DNA of 64,000 nucleotides from Bacteroidota bacterium (GTDB lineage Bacteria; Bacteroidota; Bacteroidia; AKYH767-A; OLB10): NCBI GenBank assembly GCA_019136655.1, contig JAGVTU010000004.1, positions 1 to 64,000 of the forward strand, read 5' to 3'. Shown piece by piece: positions 51,559 to 61,525 of this stretch (position 1 is its first letter; each line of letters starts with the position of its first letter). The notes under the pieces were generated by a model. It saw only the letters and a program-made list of their open reading frames with translations, ran no database searches and was not told where the DNA came from. The position numbers and the translations under genes were made by a program.

Positions 51559-51786
51559 TTATAATGTACTTACCAAAACAGTTTCTGCCTCTGATTTTCT
51601 TATGCTCAGTATATAGCCGGCTACAGTTATGGCAATAGGGTCGCCAAGCGGTGCAATTCTCTCAACCCGCACATTTTCTCCGGGAATACAACCCATCTCC
51701 ATCAGCTTCAGTTTAATTTCTTCGTCTGTAAATTGTTGTATGATGCAGATGTTTCCGGGTTTAATTTCGCTTAACTTCTTATCCAA
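51559..51786 (-). CDS. feoA: FeoA, SH3-like partner of FeoB
   Basis: A 75-residue SH3-fold protein (GNICIIQQFTDEEIKLKLMEMGCIPGENVRVERIAP pattern of FeoA). It binds and supports FeoB. It is first in feoAB; TATTTTCG (minus strand, 51812-51819), a one-base variant of TAnnTTTG, lies 25 bp upstream and may be its promoter. No Fur-box-like palindrome was evident. Confidence 0.93.
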   Translation of the reverse strand: MDKKLSEIKPGNICIIQQFTDEEIKLKLMEMGCIPGENVRVERIAPLGDPIAITVAGYILSIRKSEAETVLVSTL

Positions 51787-51899
51787 AACTGTAATCTAAA
51801 AAATAGTGATGCGAAAATAGGCATCCTTCTTTAATTTCAGCTATAAAACAAATCATCAGATGGTAAGTTTTAGTTATCATTGCTCCCGGTTAAATAATT

Positions 51900-52742
51900 A
51901 TGGAAGTTATTCATACAGTAAAACACCTGAAAGAAGCAATTGCACTGGTTAAGAAACAGGGCAAGTCTGTTGGTTTTGTACCTACCATGGGCGCGTTGCA
52001 CGAGGGGCATATTTCATTAGCAGAGCGAGCTAAAAAAGAGAATGATGTGATGGTTGTCAGCATTTTTGTGAATCCTATGCAGTTTAACAATGCTGATGAT
52101 TTAAAAAAATATCCCGTAACAACTGAAAGTGATTTGGCAATGCTTGAGGCTGCAGGTTGTGATTTTGTATTCCTGCCTTCGGCAGACGAAATATACACTG
52201 CCAACGAAGCTCCACTGAATTTTGATCTCGGAAACCTTGATAAAATTATGGAAGGTAAATTCAGGCCCGGACATTTTCAGGGAGTGATTACTGTGGTCAA
52301 TAAATTTTTCAGCTGGATAAAACCGCAGAAAGCATATTTCGGGGAAAAAGATTTTCAGCAATTGGCCATTATCAGAATGATGAGTAATAAATTGCATCCT
52401 GATATTCAGATTATCGGCTGTCCAACTTTGCGCGAGTCAAATGGTTTGGCAATGAGCTCGCGAAACAGAAGGTTATCTGAGAGAGAAAGAAATGATGCAG
52501 GAGTAATTTACAGCAGTCTTATTCTGTTGAACTCATTAAAAAATAGTCATGAAATTGCTGATGCAAAATCACTTGTCATACAAAAGATAGAAGCAGTTCG
52601 GCCTTTCAAAGTTGAATATCTGGATATTGTAAATGCTGATACACTTGTTTCACTTTCAGATTGGAGTGAGAGTTCTCGCATAAGAGCATGCATTGCTGTT
52701 TGGTGCAATGAAGTAAGGCTGATAGATAATATTGCCGTTTAA
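51900..52742 (+). CDS. panC: Pantothenate synthetase
   Basis: A 280-residue PanC that joins pantoate and beta-alanine using ATP. Motifs: VPTMGALHEGHISL (about 27-40) with the HIGH-like H..H pair, VVSIFVNPMQFN (about 56-67), FGEKDFQQL (about 150) and the KMSKS-like SSRNRRLS (about 190). It is divergent from feoAB. Its last 4 bp overlap the end of the convergent methyltransferase gene. panB and panD are not in the window. Confidence 0.96.
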   Translation: MEVIHTVKHLKEAIALVKKQGKSVGFVPTMGALHEGHISLAERAKKENDVMVVSIFVNPMQFNNADDLKKYPVTTESDLAMLEAAGCDFVFLPSADEIYTANEAPLNFDLGNLDKIMEGKFRPGHFQGVITVVNKFFSWIKPQKAYFGEKDFQQLAIIRMMSNKLHPDIQIIGCPTLRESNGLAMSSRNRRLSERERNDAGVIYSSLILLNSLKNSHEIADAKSLVIQKIEAVRPFKVEYLDIVNADTLVSLSDWSESSRIRACIAVWCNEVRLIDNIAV

Positions 52743-53617
52743 AAACCACAGCGGTGGCGGGCAAAAACACCAAGAGGTAATTTTTGTTGCGTTTTGCTCT
52801 GCAGATAAATTTCTCCTGTTTCGCGTTCAATGGATTTATCGAAATACTGATCCATTAAATTATCCAAAATCAGTGATGAAAATCCGAGTGAGTAAGTATT
52901 AAGCACCAGAAAATGTTTTTTGTCGAGCAGTTGCGAAACCAATTTCAACATTTCATTTATCTCATCTTCCAGTTTCCAGTTTTCGCCATTGGGGCCATGT
53001 CCGTAAGCAGGTGGGTCGAGTATGATTCCGTGATATTTTTTTCCGCGTTTTACTTCACGTTTCACAAATGTCATAGCATCTTCAACAAGCCATCTCACAT
53101 GGTCAAGTCCACTGAGTGTCATGTTTTCCTTAGCCCAGGTCACCACTTGTTTTATCGAGTCGAGATGAATCACATCGGCACCGGCAGCTTTGGCAGCCAG
53201 TGTAGCAGCACCGGTGTAGGCAAACAGATTCAGCACCCGTGGCTGTTCAATTTTTAAATCGAGTATGGAACGATAAATATAATTCCAGTTGACAGCCTGC
53301 TCAGGAAAAACGCCTACATGTTTGAACGATGTGAGTGCAAGGCGTAAAACAATTTCATGGTCTTCAGAAAGCTGGTATTTTATTCTCCATCTGTCAGGTA
53401 TATCTTTCAGCTTTTTCCAACTTCCCGATGAGCTGTTTTTTGGGACAAACTTTACATGTGCCATTCTTTCCCATTCCTGCAAGGTCAGCTTACGGCTCCA
53501 TACTGCCTGAGGTTCAGGCCTTATGGTGATACAGGTGCCGAAACGTTCAAGTTTCTCAAACTGACCGCTGTCTATCAGCTCATAGTCGTTAAAATGTAAT
53601 GGCGTAAGCAAATGCAT
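52739..53617 (-). CDS. SAM-dependent methyltransferase, RlmI/RlmK-like
   Basis: A 292-residue class I methyltransferase. SAM-binding motif I is LNLFAYTGAATLAAKAAGA (about 143-161) and the catalytic-type motif IV is ILDPPAYGHG (about 210-219). These match the rRNA large-subunit methyltransferase group, but the N-terminal PUA domain of RlmI is absent, so the substrate is uncertain. It overlaps the panC end by 4 bp (tail to tail). Confidence 0.82.
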   Translation of the reverse strand: MHLLTPLHFNDYELIDSGQFEKLERFGTCITIRPEPQAVWSRKLTLQEWERMAHVKFVPKNSSSGSWKKLKDIPDRWRIKYQLSEDHEIVLRLALTSFKHVGVFPEQAVNWNYIYRSILDLKIEQPRVLNLFAYTGAATLAAKAAGADVIHLDSIKQVVTWAKENMTLSGLDHVRWLVEDAMTFVKREVKRGKKYHGIILDPPAYGHGPNGENWKLEDEINEMLKLVSQLLDKKHFLVLNTYSLGFSSLILDNLMDQYFDKSIERETGEIYLQSKTQQKLPLGVFARHRCGF

Positions 53618-53709
53618 GGCGGTAAAAGTACGACCAAATTTTTCAAAAACAGGCCTGGGAGCAACCTTTTAATTTCTTCATCGTACAACGAAGCAAATAT
53701 TTCATAAAG

Positions 53710-54843
53710 ATGATAACCAACTCAGTAGAGCAGTCTGTAAGAAAAGATCAGACAGCAGTACGCAAGTCACCTCTGAAAGTATTGTTAGTGGACGATATTC
53801 CGGCAAATCTGTTGACGCTGGAAAGTATTCTCGAAGACGAAAACCGTATTCTCATAAAAGCATTTTCGGGCAATGAAGCACTGAAGTTGCTTATGGAAGA
53901 GCCGATAGATTTAATTCTTCTCGATATTCAGATGCCTGACATGGATGGCATTGAAGTAGCTCAGCTGCTTAGAGCCAATCCCAAAACAAAACATATCCCA
54001 ATCATTTTTGTGTCGGCAATAGCTAAAAGTGAGCGTCCGAGTTTTGCAGAGTTCGAAACAGGGTCGTATGATTTTATTCCTAAACCGCTCGACATTGAAG
54101 AAACTCAGAAAATGGTATCCATTTTTGAAGCCGGTTGCCGTTATAAAAGTCTGATTAAAGAACAGGAAAGTAAAATAAAAAGACTTACTGAACATTTCGA
54201 TAAGTTCTTATACATCCTCTCACACGATTTGAATGCACCGTTGCGTGCAATTGAAAATCTGGTGCAATGGCTGGAAGAAGATTTAAAAAATACTGCTTCA
54301 GAAGAAAGTATTGAAAACATAAACCTGTTGCGCAACAGAGTGGGAAAAATGAAACTGTTGCTCGAAGGATTACTGAAATTTGCAAGAGCCACCAGCAAAA
54401 ATTCTGCTGTCGAAACCGTGAATCTTAAATCACTGGTTGAAGAAGTGTTTAAGAAAGTAAATAATAAAACTGAAGCAGTGCTTAATGTTGAAACCGAAGC
54501 AGGAAATATTGAAACAGATAAGCAGGCACTGTCAACTGTGCTCACTGAAATATTGCAAAATGCATTGCAGCATAATACCAATGCCTATCCTGAAATAACT
54601 GTTAAAGTGACACAACATCATGATAAGATTGAGTTCAGCATTAACGATAACGGTCCGGGAATAAAACCACAGCAGCAAAAAATGATTTTTGAAATTTTTC
54701 AAACCTTGCCGTCATCTCATTCAGAAGCATCAGCAGGAGTGGGATTGGCTATTGTAAAAAAGTTGGTGGAAGATCACAGTGGTATGGTATGGATTTCGCA
54801 GACACAGAAGCAAGGTCTCGACATACATTTTACCTGGAAATAA
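53710..54843 (+). CDS. Receiver-histidine kinase (inverted hybrid)
   Basis: A 377-residue soluble protein. A receiver domain (about 22-140) with acceptor D72 (LILLDIQMPDMDG) and K125 (DFIPKP) comes first. A short coiled coil is followed by a HisKA domain with H172 (LSHDLNAPLRAIENLV) and an ATPase domain (N-box ILQNALQHNT, DNGPGIK, GVGLAIVK). There are no membrane or sensory domains, so it probably works inside a phosphorelay, its activity set by phosphorylation of its own receiver. No partner is adjacent. Its stop is 3 bp from the convergent P-ATPase gene. Confidence 0.88.
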   Translation: MITNSVEQSVRKDQTAVRKSPLKVLLVDDIPANLLTLESILEDENRILIKAFSGNEALKLLMEEPIDLILLDIQMPDMDGIEVAQLLRANPKTKHIPIIFVSAIAKSERPSFAEFETGSYDFIPKPLDIEETQKMVSIFEAGCRYKSLIKEQESKIKRLTEHFDKFLYILSHDLNAPLRAIENLVQWLEEDLKNTASEESIENINLLRNRVGKMKLLLEGLLKFARATSKNSAVETVNLKSLVEEVFKKVNNKTEAVLNVETEAGNIETDKQALSTVLTEILQNALQHNTNAYPEITVKVTQHHDKIEFSINDNGPGIKPQQQKMIFEIFQTLPSSHSEASAGVGLAIVKKLVEDHSGMVWISQTQKQGLDIHFTWK

Positions 54844-54846
54844 ATT

Positions 54847-57231
54847 TCAGAATCCGCAAAGTTTTGTTTTCAGGGTACTGACACCTGTTGTAAATAAAAC
54901 AAGAGTGGTCGTACTTATAGGCATCAATATAGCTGCAAACAAAGGCGAAAGAGTGCCCGTCACTGCATAGCTTATTCCAACCAGATTATACAACAGCGAT
55001 ATGATGAAGCTGATGATAATAATGGTTACTGCCGACTTCGATAGTTTTATTAACTGAGGAAGCTTTCCTATGTGTGCTGCATCCATGATGGTATCACTTG
55101 CAGGAGTAAAGTTGTTGGTGTTATCTGTTATAGAAATACCCGAAGTAGCTGCCAGCAAAGCTCCGGCATCATTCAGTCCGTCACCAATCATCAACACTTT
55201 GTGATTTTGCTGTCGCAGGTTTTCAATACATGCAAATTTGTCTTCAGGTTTTTGGTTGAACCTCATTTCACAATTACCGAAAAAATGTTCCAGATTTTTC
55301 TTTTCACTTTCATTGTCACCCGTGAGCACGGTTGTTTTAAGTGAAAGTTTGTTAAGCCCCTGTGCAAGTTGCTCCACACCATCCCTGTAGCTGTTGAAGA
55401 AAATAAAACGACCTTTTGTATGTTGGTTGATATGAATATACACACAGGTACGATTATCGTTTTTCTCCTCAACACCTGCAAACAATGCTGTACCGGCTTT
55501 CACATGCACACCATTCATTGTAGCTTCAATACCCTGACCTACAACTTCATTAAAATCGGTGCTCTTATACGAACGCTCTGTTTTTAGATGACGTGAAAGC
55601 AATTTGCTTAGCGGATGGGATGATTGTCTTGCGAGCGAATAGATAAGTTGTTTGTCATCATCAGTCAATGGGTCACCTTCGTATTCAATTTGCGAAGCAT
55701 TGTTTTTAGTCAGCGTTCCTGTTTTGTCGAACACAACTGTGTCAATGTCGGCAAGTTTTTCAAGAGCTTTATAATTGCGCATATAGATTTTTCTTTTTCC
55801 CAACATGCGTAAAATATTGCCATAAGTAAATGGAGCCGACAATGCCAGTGCACATGGGCAGGTAATTACCAGCACTGCAGTAAATGCATTAATAGCTTTT
55901 TGTGTATCAGTATTCCACCAGTAAGCTCCTGCACCAAAAGCAATCAACAATACAACTACAATAAACCAACGACTGATGTTGTTGACTAATTTTTCGAAAC
56001 GACTTAACTCCGGCTTTGATGACGAACGGTTCCACAACTGAGTAAGATGACTCTGCGAAACTTCTTTGGTCACCTGCAGTTCTATCATACCCGCTGTCTG
56101 CCGACCTCCTGCAAAAATATTTTCGCCAGCTTCATGCGATACCGGAACAGATTCTCCTGTCACAAAATGATAGTCTATGGATGCACGGCCTTTCAGCAAC
56201 AGTGCATCAACCGGAATAATCTCGTTGTTGCGGATAAGAATGCGGTCGTTCACTTTAAGGTCGTTCACTGATATTTCTTTTTCCTCACCATTTTTCAGAG
56301 TAGTTACTGCAATGGGGAAGTAAGATTTATAATCACGGTCGAAAGACATGCTGTCGAAAGTAAAATCCTGAAACCAACGACCTATCAGCATAAAAAATAC
56401 CAAACCGCTTCCGCTGTCGAAATAACCTGCCCCTGTATGAGTGACAATTTCATACGTGCTGCGAAGAAAAATAGCAATCAGACCGATGGCAATAGGAATA
56501 TCAATAGAAGTGGTTTTATGACGCAGTGCTTTCCACGACTTGATAAAAAACTCATTGGCACTGTAAAAAAATACCGGCAATGCAAGCAGCAGATTTACAT
56601 AACTGAAAAAATATTGCAATCCCGGGTCAATGTTTTTTCCTGATGAAAAATATTCAGGAAAACTTAGCATCATAATATTTCCTGCACAAAATCCTGCTAC
56701 TCCAATGCGGACAATACGGCTTCTGTTTGCTTTTTTGGTTTCTTTTTTCTCTATAGAGTCAAGGCTCAGCAATGGCTCATATCCGGTTTGTGTAAGCTTT
56801 TCAGCAACTTCACGAAGAGATGTTTTTGTGTTGTCAAACACCAAATGAAGTTCTTTTTTCAGAAAATCAATACGCGAAATAAGTACACCTGAATCTATTT
56901 TCTGAAAATGTTCCAGCAACCAAATGCAACTGCTGCAATGCATGGCCGGAATGTAAAAAGTTACATGTATTTCATTTTTATTTTTGAAGGTAATCAGTTT
57001 ACGTGCAATCTCCTCTTCGTCAAGAAAATTAAATCGTTTATTAATCACACCGGCTTGTTTTGTCCCGGGTGTTTTATTCAGGTCGTAATAAGTGCAAAGA
57101 TTGTTTTCATTCAGAATTTCGTAAACCAGCTTACAACCGGTACAGCAAAAATACTTTTCTGCAAGTGCAATAGAAGTATCTTCACAGTCGTCACCACAAT
57201 GATAACATTTTAATTTATCTGCTATTTGCAT
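54847..57231 (-). CDS. Copper-type P1B ATPase, CcoI/FixI-like
   Basis: A 794-residue heavy-metal ATPase. The N-terminal Cys-rich module (CYHCGDDC ... CCTGC) is followed by an HMA domain with MHCSSC and eight helices. The metal site is CPC in VITCPCALAL; phosphorylation motif DKTGT; SSHPLS; hinge GDGLNDAGALLA. The Cys-rich plus HMA arrangement is that of CcoI/FixI, which supplies copper for cbb3-type oxidase assembly. No cco genes are in the window. ATG 57231 is preferred over a start 93 bp upstream, which would run into the divergent gene's leader. Confidence 0.88.
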   Translation of the reverse strand: MQIADKLKCYHCGDDCEDTSIALAEKYFCCTGCKLVYEILNENNLCTYYDLNKTPGTKQAGVINKRFNFLDEEEIARKLITFKNKNEIHVTFYIPAMHCSSCIWLLEHFQKIDSGVLISRIDFLKKELHLVFDNTKTSLREVAEKLTQTGYEPLLSLDSIEKKETKKANRSRIVRIGVAGFCAGNIMMLSFPEYFSSGKNIDPGLQYFFSYVNLLLALPVFFYSANEFFIKSWKALRHKTTSIDIPIAIGLIAIFLRSTYEIVTHTGAGYFDSGSGLVFFMLIGRWFQDFTFDSMSFDRDYKSYFPIAVTTLKNGEEKEISVNDLKVNDRILIRNNEIIPVDALLLKGRASIDYHFVTGESVPVSHEAGENIFAGGRQTAGMIELQVTKEVSQSHLTQLWNRSSSKPELSRFEKLVNNISRWFIVVVLLIAFGAGAYWWNTDTQKAINAFTAVLVITCPCALALSAPFTYGNILRMLGKRKIYMRNYKALEKLADIDTVVFDKTGTLTKNNASQIEYEGDPLTDDDKQLIYSLARQSSHPLSKLLSRHLKTERSYKSTDFNEVVGQGIEATMNGVHVKAGTALFAGVEEKNDNRTCVYIHINQHTKGRFIFFNSYRDGVEQLAQGLNKLSLKTTVLTGDNESEKKNLEHFFGNCEMRFNQKPEDKFACIENLRQQNHKVLMIGDGLNDAGALLAATSGISITDNTNNFTPASDTIMDAAHIGKLPQLIKLSKSAVTIIIISFIISLLYNLVGISYAVTGTLSPLFAAILMPISTTTLVLFTTGVSTLKTKLCGF

Positions 57232-57372
57232 AATACAACAAATCCGGATTTCAGGCAGCAATAGTATAATCTTTTCCGCAACAATTTTTTGAGTAATATT
57301 TTTCAGTGGTATGACATAGGTCATTTATCTGTAAAGCTAAAAATCCAAGATTTGTCGCCTTCTTTAGATAAA

Positions 57373-58755
57373 ATGTTTTTTCGTCAGATTTATATACCGG
57401 GCTTATCACAGTTCAGCTACTTTCTGGAGTCAGAAGGTGAAGCTGTAGTCATTGATCCCATTCGTGAACCGTATATGTATCTTGATCTCGCTAAGGAGCG
57501 TAATGCAAAAATAAAGTATGTGTTGGAGACACATATTCACGCTGATTTTGTTTCAGGCCATCAGGAAATTGCCGAACGTTCGGGTGCCACTATTGTATAT
57601 GGACCCAATGCACGCACAGCATACCCCATTTATATGGCAAGAAATAATGAGGCAATAGCTTTCGGAAGTTTCTATTTAAAGGTATTGCATACACCGGGGC
57701 ACAGTATTGAATCAACCTGTTATGTGCTGCATGATGAAAACCATAAACCTACAGCTATTTTCACTGGCGACACACTGTTTGCCGGTGATGTTGGTCGTCC
57801 TGATTTGATGAGTGGAAACAAAAGTACTTATGAACTCACACAATTGCTTTTTGATTCACTGGGTATTTTAAAATCACTTCCTGACGATTTAGTGGTTTAT
57901 CCGGGACATGGAGCTGGATCTGACTGTGGCAAAAACATCAGCAATGAAAAATTTACAACCATAGGCGAACAGAAGCAGAAAAATTATGCCATGCAGGCAA
58001 CTGATATTGAAAGTTTCAGAAAAGCCGTTTCCACTGATCTAACAATGCCTCCCGAATATTTTTTTAAAAACATGAGTATAAACATCATGGGTTATCGTCC
58101 ATTGGAAGATGTGCTGAAAAAAAATATGAACCCGTTAAGTCCTGAAGAATTTAATTCGGAAATTAACAGAGCTATATTATTAGATACACGCGATCCGGAA
58201 AATTTTGCAAAGGGGCATATCAACGGAGCTATTAATATTGGATTAAACGGATTCTTTGCTCCATGGGTAGGCAAACTGATTGATATGGATTCTCCTGTAG
58301 TTGTAGTTGCGGATGAAGGTTTGGAGAAAGAATCAGTCACACGACTATCGAGAGTGGGTTTAGAAAACGTAAGAGGTTATTTGGAAGGAGGAATGGCTGC
58401 CTGGATGAGTTCAAACCTTCCTGTTGAACAAATTGAAATTATTGATTCTGATAAATTTTTATCAGCTGTCGCAAATAACACACACATAGCGGTTGACTGC
58501 AGAAAGAACAGAGAGTTTGTTAAAGAACATCTGAAAAACAATCTGAATATTCCTTTGGAAGATTTTCAGAATCGTATAAATGAATTTGACAAGAATAAAA
58601 AGTATATACTTATTTGTAAAACCGGATATCTCAGTATGATTGCTTCTTCAATACTTTGCAAAAACGGAGTTCGTCAGGTTCAGGTGCTTAAGGGTGGAAT
58701 TGAAGGGTTGAGAAATGTTAAAGATGTTTTTACAATGGAAGAAGAAAAAAATTAG
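57373..58755 (+). CDS. CstB-like persulfide dioxygenase-sulfurtransferase
   Basis: A 460-residue three-domain protein. The metallo-beta-lactamase persulfide dioxygenase domain (1-245) has ligands H54, H56, D58, H63, H110, D133 and H179. A first rhodanese domain (about 262-350) has Asp at the Cys position (VVVVADEG, D314), so it is inactive. A second rhodanese domain (about 355-455) has catalytic C415 (ILICKTGYLS). This dioxygenase / pseudo-rhodanese / active rhodanese order is that of staphylococcal CstB, which converts persulfides to thiosulfate. ATG 57373 fits the family N-terminus (MFFRQIYIPG). Divergent from the CcoI-type gene. Confidence 0.87.
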   Translation: MFFRQIYIPGLSQFSYFLESEGEAVVIDPIREPYMYLDLAKERNAKIKYVLETHIHADFVSGHQEIAERSGATIVYGPNARTAYPIYMARNNEAIAFGSFYLKVLHTPGHSIESTCYVLHDENHKPTAIFTGDTLFAGDVGRPDLMSGNKSTYELTQLLFDSLGILKSLPDDLVVYPGHGAGSDCGKNISNEKFTTIGEQKQKNYAMQATDIESFRKAVSTDLTMPPEYFFKNMSINIMGYRPLEDVLKKNMNPLSPEEFNSEINRAILLDTRDPENFAKGHINGAINIGLNGFFAPWVGKLIDMDSPVVVVADEGLEKESVTRLSRVGLENVRGYLEGGMAAWMSSNLPVEQIEIIDSDKFLSAVANNTHIAVDCRKNREFVKEHLKNNLNIPLEDFQNRINEFDKNKKYILICKTGYLSMIASSILCKNGVRQVQVLKGGIEGLRNVKDVFTMEEEKN

Positions 58756-59079
58756 TGGATGTTTATTAAATATGAATAAAAAAATTACTGATAAATATCG
58801 TATTGCCTGCTGCGGTAAATCATTTCTGCTCCGAAATAATGAATCTACTTTTATACCGCAGAAAAAACTTTTTTCATATTTATAAAATGTAATTTGATTT
58901 AATGTTAGGATGCAAGGCCGGTTAGCGAAAGCTGCCGGTTTTTGCTTTTAAAGGATCAGGATATGGCTATCTCGCGCAACGACTGACTATAAAATGATAA
59001 TAATCATACGTTAAACTAATGCTGTTCATAAAATGGAGCAGCCTCTTGTTGTTTTTTTGTATTTCAATTAAAGAGTGAA
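58756..59079. other. Intergenic region with possible small ORF and hairpin
   Basis: This 324-bp gap holds a 37-codon frame at 58772-58885 (MNKKITDKYRIACCGKSFL...), an 8-bp inverted repeat CTGCGGTA/TACCGCAG (58810-58817 and 58854-58861) and a terminator at 58918-58943. The small frame has a plausible ATG but no recognised family; I would not call it a gene on this evidence. Confidence 0.4.
58918..58943 (+). terminator. Terminator downstream of the CstB-like gene
   Basis: CCGG..AGC-GAAA-GCT.CCGG followed by TTTTT. It is a GC-rich stem with a GAAA tetraloop, 160 bp after the CstB-like stop, so the transcript has a long 3' tail or another small transcript ends here. Confidence 0.7.
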
Positions 59080-59502
59080 ATGAAACATCAGTTAACCATT
59101 CATCCCGAAGATAGCATTGAAGTTTTTCAAAAAAAATTCAATCATATATATCCGTATCTTAAAGTTGAGTTTTTCAAAAAGTCGCATCGCAAGGGGCAAG
59201 GCAGTCATAAGAAAGATATGTATGCAAGTTCAGATTTATTCAAGGTGCTGGCTAAAATGAATGAGAAAAAAACATTTATCTGGAATGACGATATGTCTAT
59301 TGATGCATTTGAACAGGGGTTTCATACAAAGTTCGGACTCAATGTGCAGGTGTTTCGTAAATCAGGAAATGTATGGCTTGTAACTTCTGCTACTGACAAC
59401 TGGACGTTGATGCAACAAAACGAAGAAGGCCAAAGTTTGGAGATACATTTGAAAGCTCAGTCAGAAAACAAAGAAGAATTTGACAGAACCGAACAGGAAT
59501 AA
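59080..59502 (+). CDS. Conserved hypothetical protein
   Basis: A 140-residue soluble protein of unrecognised family. The N-terminal half reads like a small alpha/beta domain (TIHPEDSIEVFQKKFNHIYPYLKVEFF) and the second half repeats the pattern in diverged form (MSIDAFEQGFHTKFGLNVQVFRKSG), suggesting an internal duplication. The C-terminus is acidic. There are no signal or membrane segments. It stands alone between the CstB-like gene and fabH. Confidence 0.7.
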   Translation: MKHQLTIHPEDSIEVFQKKFNHIYPYLKVEFFKKSHRKGQGSHKKDMYASSDLFKVLAKMNEKKTFIWNDDMSIDAFEQGFHTKFGLNVQVFRKSGNVWLVTSATDNWTLMQQNEEGQSLEIHLKAQSENKEEFDRTEQE

Positions 59503-59540
59503 AAAGTTTCTTGTATGTCTTGTTGTTTACAGTTTTCAGA

Positions 59541-60536
59541 CTAACTGTTATACGCCCACTTCAGATAAATACTTCCCCAGGTAAAACCTCCACCAAAAGC
59601 TGAAAGAATGAGATTATCTCCTTTGTGCAGTTGCTTTTCCCATTCCCACAAACAAAGTGGAAGTGTTCCATTTGTTGTGTTGCCGTATTTCTGAATGTTC
59701 AGCATAACTTTTTCCATGCCCACACCCATACGGCTTGCAGTGGCATCAATGATTCGCTTATTGGCCTGATGAGGAACCAGCCAGGCAATGTCTTCAGCTT
59801 TCAGATGATTGCGTTCCATGATTTCAGCACTTACGTCAGCCATTCCTTTTACAGCGAATTTAAAAACAGTTTGCCCTTCCTGATAAACAAAATGTTCGCG
59901 TGCATCTACTGTAGCATGTGTAGGAGGTTTCACACTTCCACCGGCTTTCTGATGCAGGTAATGTCTTCCGTTTCCATCACTTTTCAATATCGAATCATAC
60001 ACACCATATCCTTCGGTATTAGGCTCTAACAATACAGCTCCTCCGCCATCACCAAAAATAATACAGGTAGCACGGTCGGTGTAGTCAATGATGGCCGACA
60101 TTTTATCGGCACCTACTACCACCACTTTTTTATACTGTCCGCTTTCAATAAACTTTGATCCCGTTACCAGTGCAAACAAAAATCCAGAACAGGCAGCACT
60201 GAGGTCGTAGCCGAAAGCATTTTTTGCACCAACCTTATCACAAATAATATTTGCTGTTGCCGGAAAAACAAGATCGGGAGTTGTGGTAGCGCAAATCAGC
60301 AAATCAATTTCATCAGCACTGATTCCTCTTTTCTTAAGAAGTCCGTTAACAGATTCAACGCCTATTTTAGAAGTGCCCTCACCGGGTTCTTTCAAAATTC
60401 TGCGCTCTTTAATTCCTGTGCGTGTTTGTATCCATTCATCATTGGTTTCAACCATGGTTTCCAGTTCCTGATTGGTCAACACATAATCAGGCACCCAGGC
60501 ATGAACAGCGGTGATGGCAGCTCTTAGTTTTTCCAT
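59541..60536 (-). CDS. fabH: Beta-ketoacyl-ACP synthase III
   Basis: A 331-residue FabH that starts fatty-acid synthesis by condensing acyl-CoA with malonyl-ACP. Catalytic triad: Cys in [13 protein letters not shown] (about 115), His in VPHQANKRI (about 252) and Asn in [10 protein letters not shown] (about 285). ATG 60536 is chosen over the TTG one codon earlier. It is last in the yceD-rpmF-plsX-fabH cluster, 8 bp after plsX. Confidence 0.95.
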   Translation of the reverse strand: MEKLRAAITAVHAWVPDYVLTNQELETMVETNDEWIQTRTGIKERRILKEPGEGTSKIGVESVNGLLKKRGISADEIDLLICATTTPDLVFPATANIICDKVGAKNAFGYDLSAACSGFLFALVTGSKFIESGQYKKVVVVGADKMSAIIDYTDRATCIIFGDGGGAVLLEPNTEGYGVYDSILKSDGNGRHYLHQKAGGSVKPPTHATVDAREHFVYQEGQTVFKFAVKGMADVSAEIMERNHLKAEDIAWLVPHQANKRIIDATASRMGVGMEKVMLNIQKYGNTTNGTLPLCLWEWEKQLHKGDNLILSAFGGGFTWGSIYLKWAYNS

Positions 60537-60544
60537 CAAAAAAG

Positions 60545-61510
60545 TTATAATGTTTGATTGACTACATTACTGTGAAAAGCGGTTGCAATTTTTTCTGACA
60601 GGTTTGCTTCGGTGACACGTTTGGAGAGTAAAATCATATTTTTTATAGCCTTGGCTTTGGATATTCCATGTGCCATGATTACATTTCCATTTACTCCGAG
60701 TACCGGTGTTCCACCGTAGTTTTCATAATCAAAGCGATCAAAGTATTCGTCTTTGATTCCACGTTTTTTAATCAGTGTATAAAATGATTCTGCTTCTTTC
60801 AGCATCACATTACCTGTGAATCCGTCACACACAATTACATCAGCTTTGGTGTTAAACAAATCGCGTCCTTCAACATTGCCGATAAAATTAATCTCTCTGG
60901 TTGCTTTTAATAATGCGTGAGCCTGCTGTGAAAGCATATTTCCTTTCTCTTCTTCTTCTCCTATATTCATCAGACCCACACGTGGTTTGTTAATCTGATA
61001 AACATGTTCTGCCAACAGCGAACCAAGTATTCCGAATTGCTGAAGTACTTCAGGTTTGCAATCGGCATTTGCGCCTACATCAAGCAAAATTCCGAATGTG
61101 CCATCTTCCTTGGGCAATATGGTTGAAATGGCGGGGCGTAAAATTCCGCTCACCGGTTTTACGCTGAACATACTTCCAACCATCATGGCGCCTGAATGAC
61201 CGGCACTGGCAAATACGTCAATCTTTTTTTGTTTCAGAAGACCAAAACCTATGGCCATACCCGACTGAGGTTTTTGCGAAAATACCTTGGTGGCAGAGTC
61301 GTCCATTTCTACATTTTCAGACGCATGCACAATGTCAAATGACGATTCAGCAACACCATTTGCCTGAAGTATTGCTTTTATTTTTTCGCTGTCGCCTATC
61401 AGCACAAGTCTGTTGTCAGCAGGCAGTTCTTTGAAAGCTTCAATAGCTCCCAGTGTGGTTTCGAGAGGTGCAAAATCACCTCCCATTATATCAACACCTA
61501 TCCTGATCAT
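60545..61510 (-). CDS. plsX: Phosphate acyltransferase PlsX
   Basis: A 321-residue PlsX. It makes acyl-phosphate from acyl-ACP at the membrane, feeding phospholipid synthesis. Signature motifs: [14 protein letters not shown] at the N-terminus, [11 protein letters not shown] near 100, [12 protein letters not shown] near 140, and [13 protein letters not shown] near 225. It lies between rpmF (15 bp) and fabH (8 bp) in the standard order. Confidence 0.96.
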   Translation of the reverse strand: MIRIGVDIMGGDFAPLETTLGAIEAFKELPADNRLVLIGDSEKIKAILQANGVAESSFDIVHASENVEMDDSATKVFSQKPQSGMAIGFGLLKQKKIDVFASAGHSGAMMVGSMFSVKPVSGILRPAISTILPKEDGTFGILLDVGANADCKPEVLQQFGILGSLLAEHVYQINKPRVGLMNIGEEEEKGNMLSQQAHALLKATREINFIGNVEGRDLFNTKADVIVCDGFTGNVMLKEAESFYTLIKKRGIKDEYFDRFDYENYGGTPVLGVNGNVIMAHGISKAKAIKNMILLSKRVTEANLSEKIATAFHSNVVNQTL

Positions 61511-61525
61511 ATAGGAATTGAGAGA

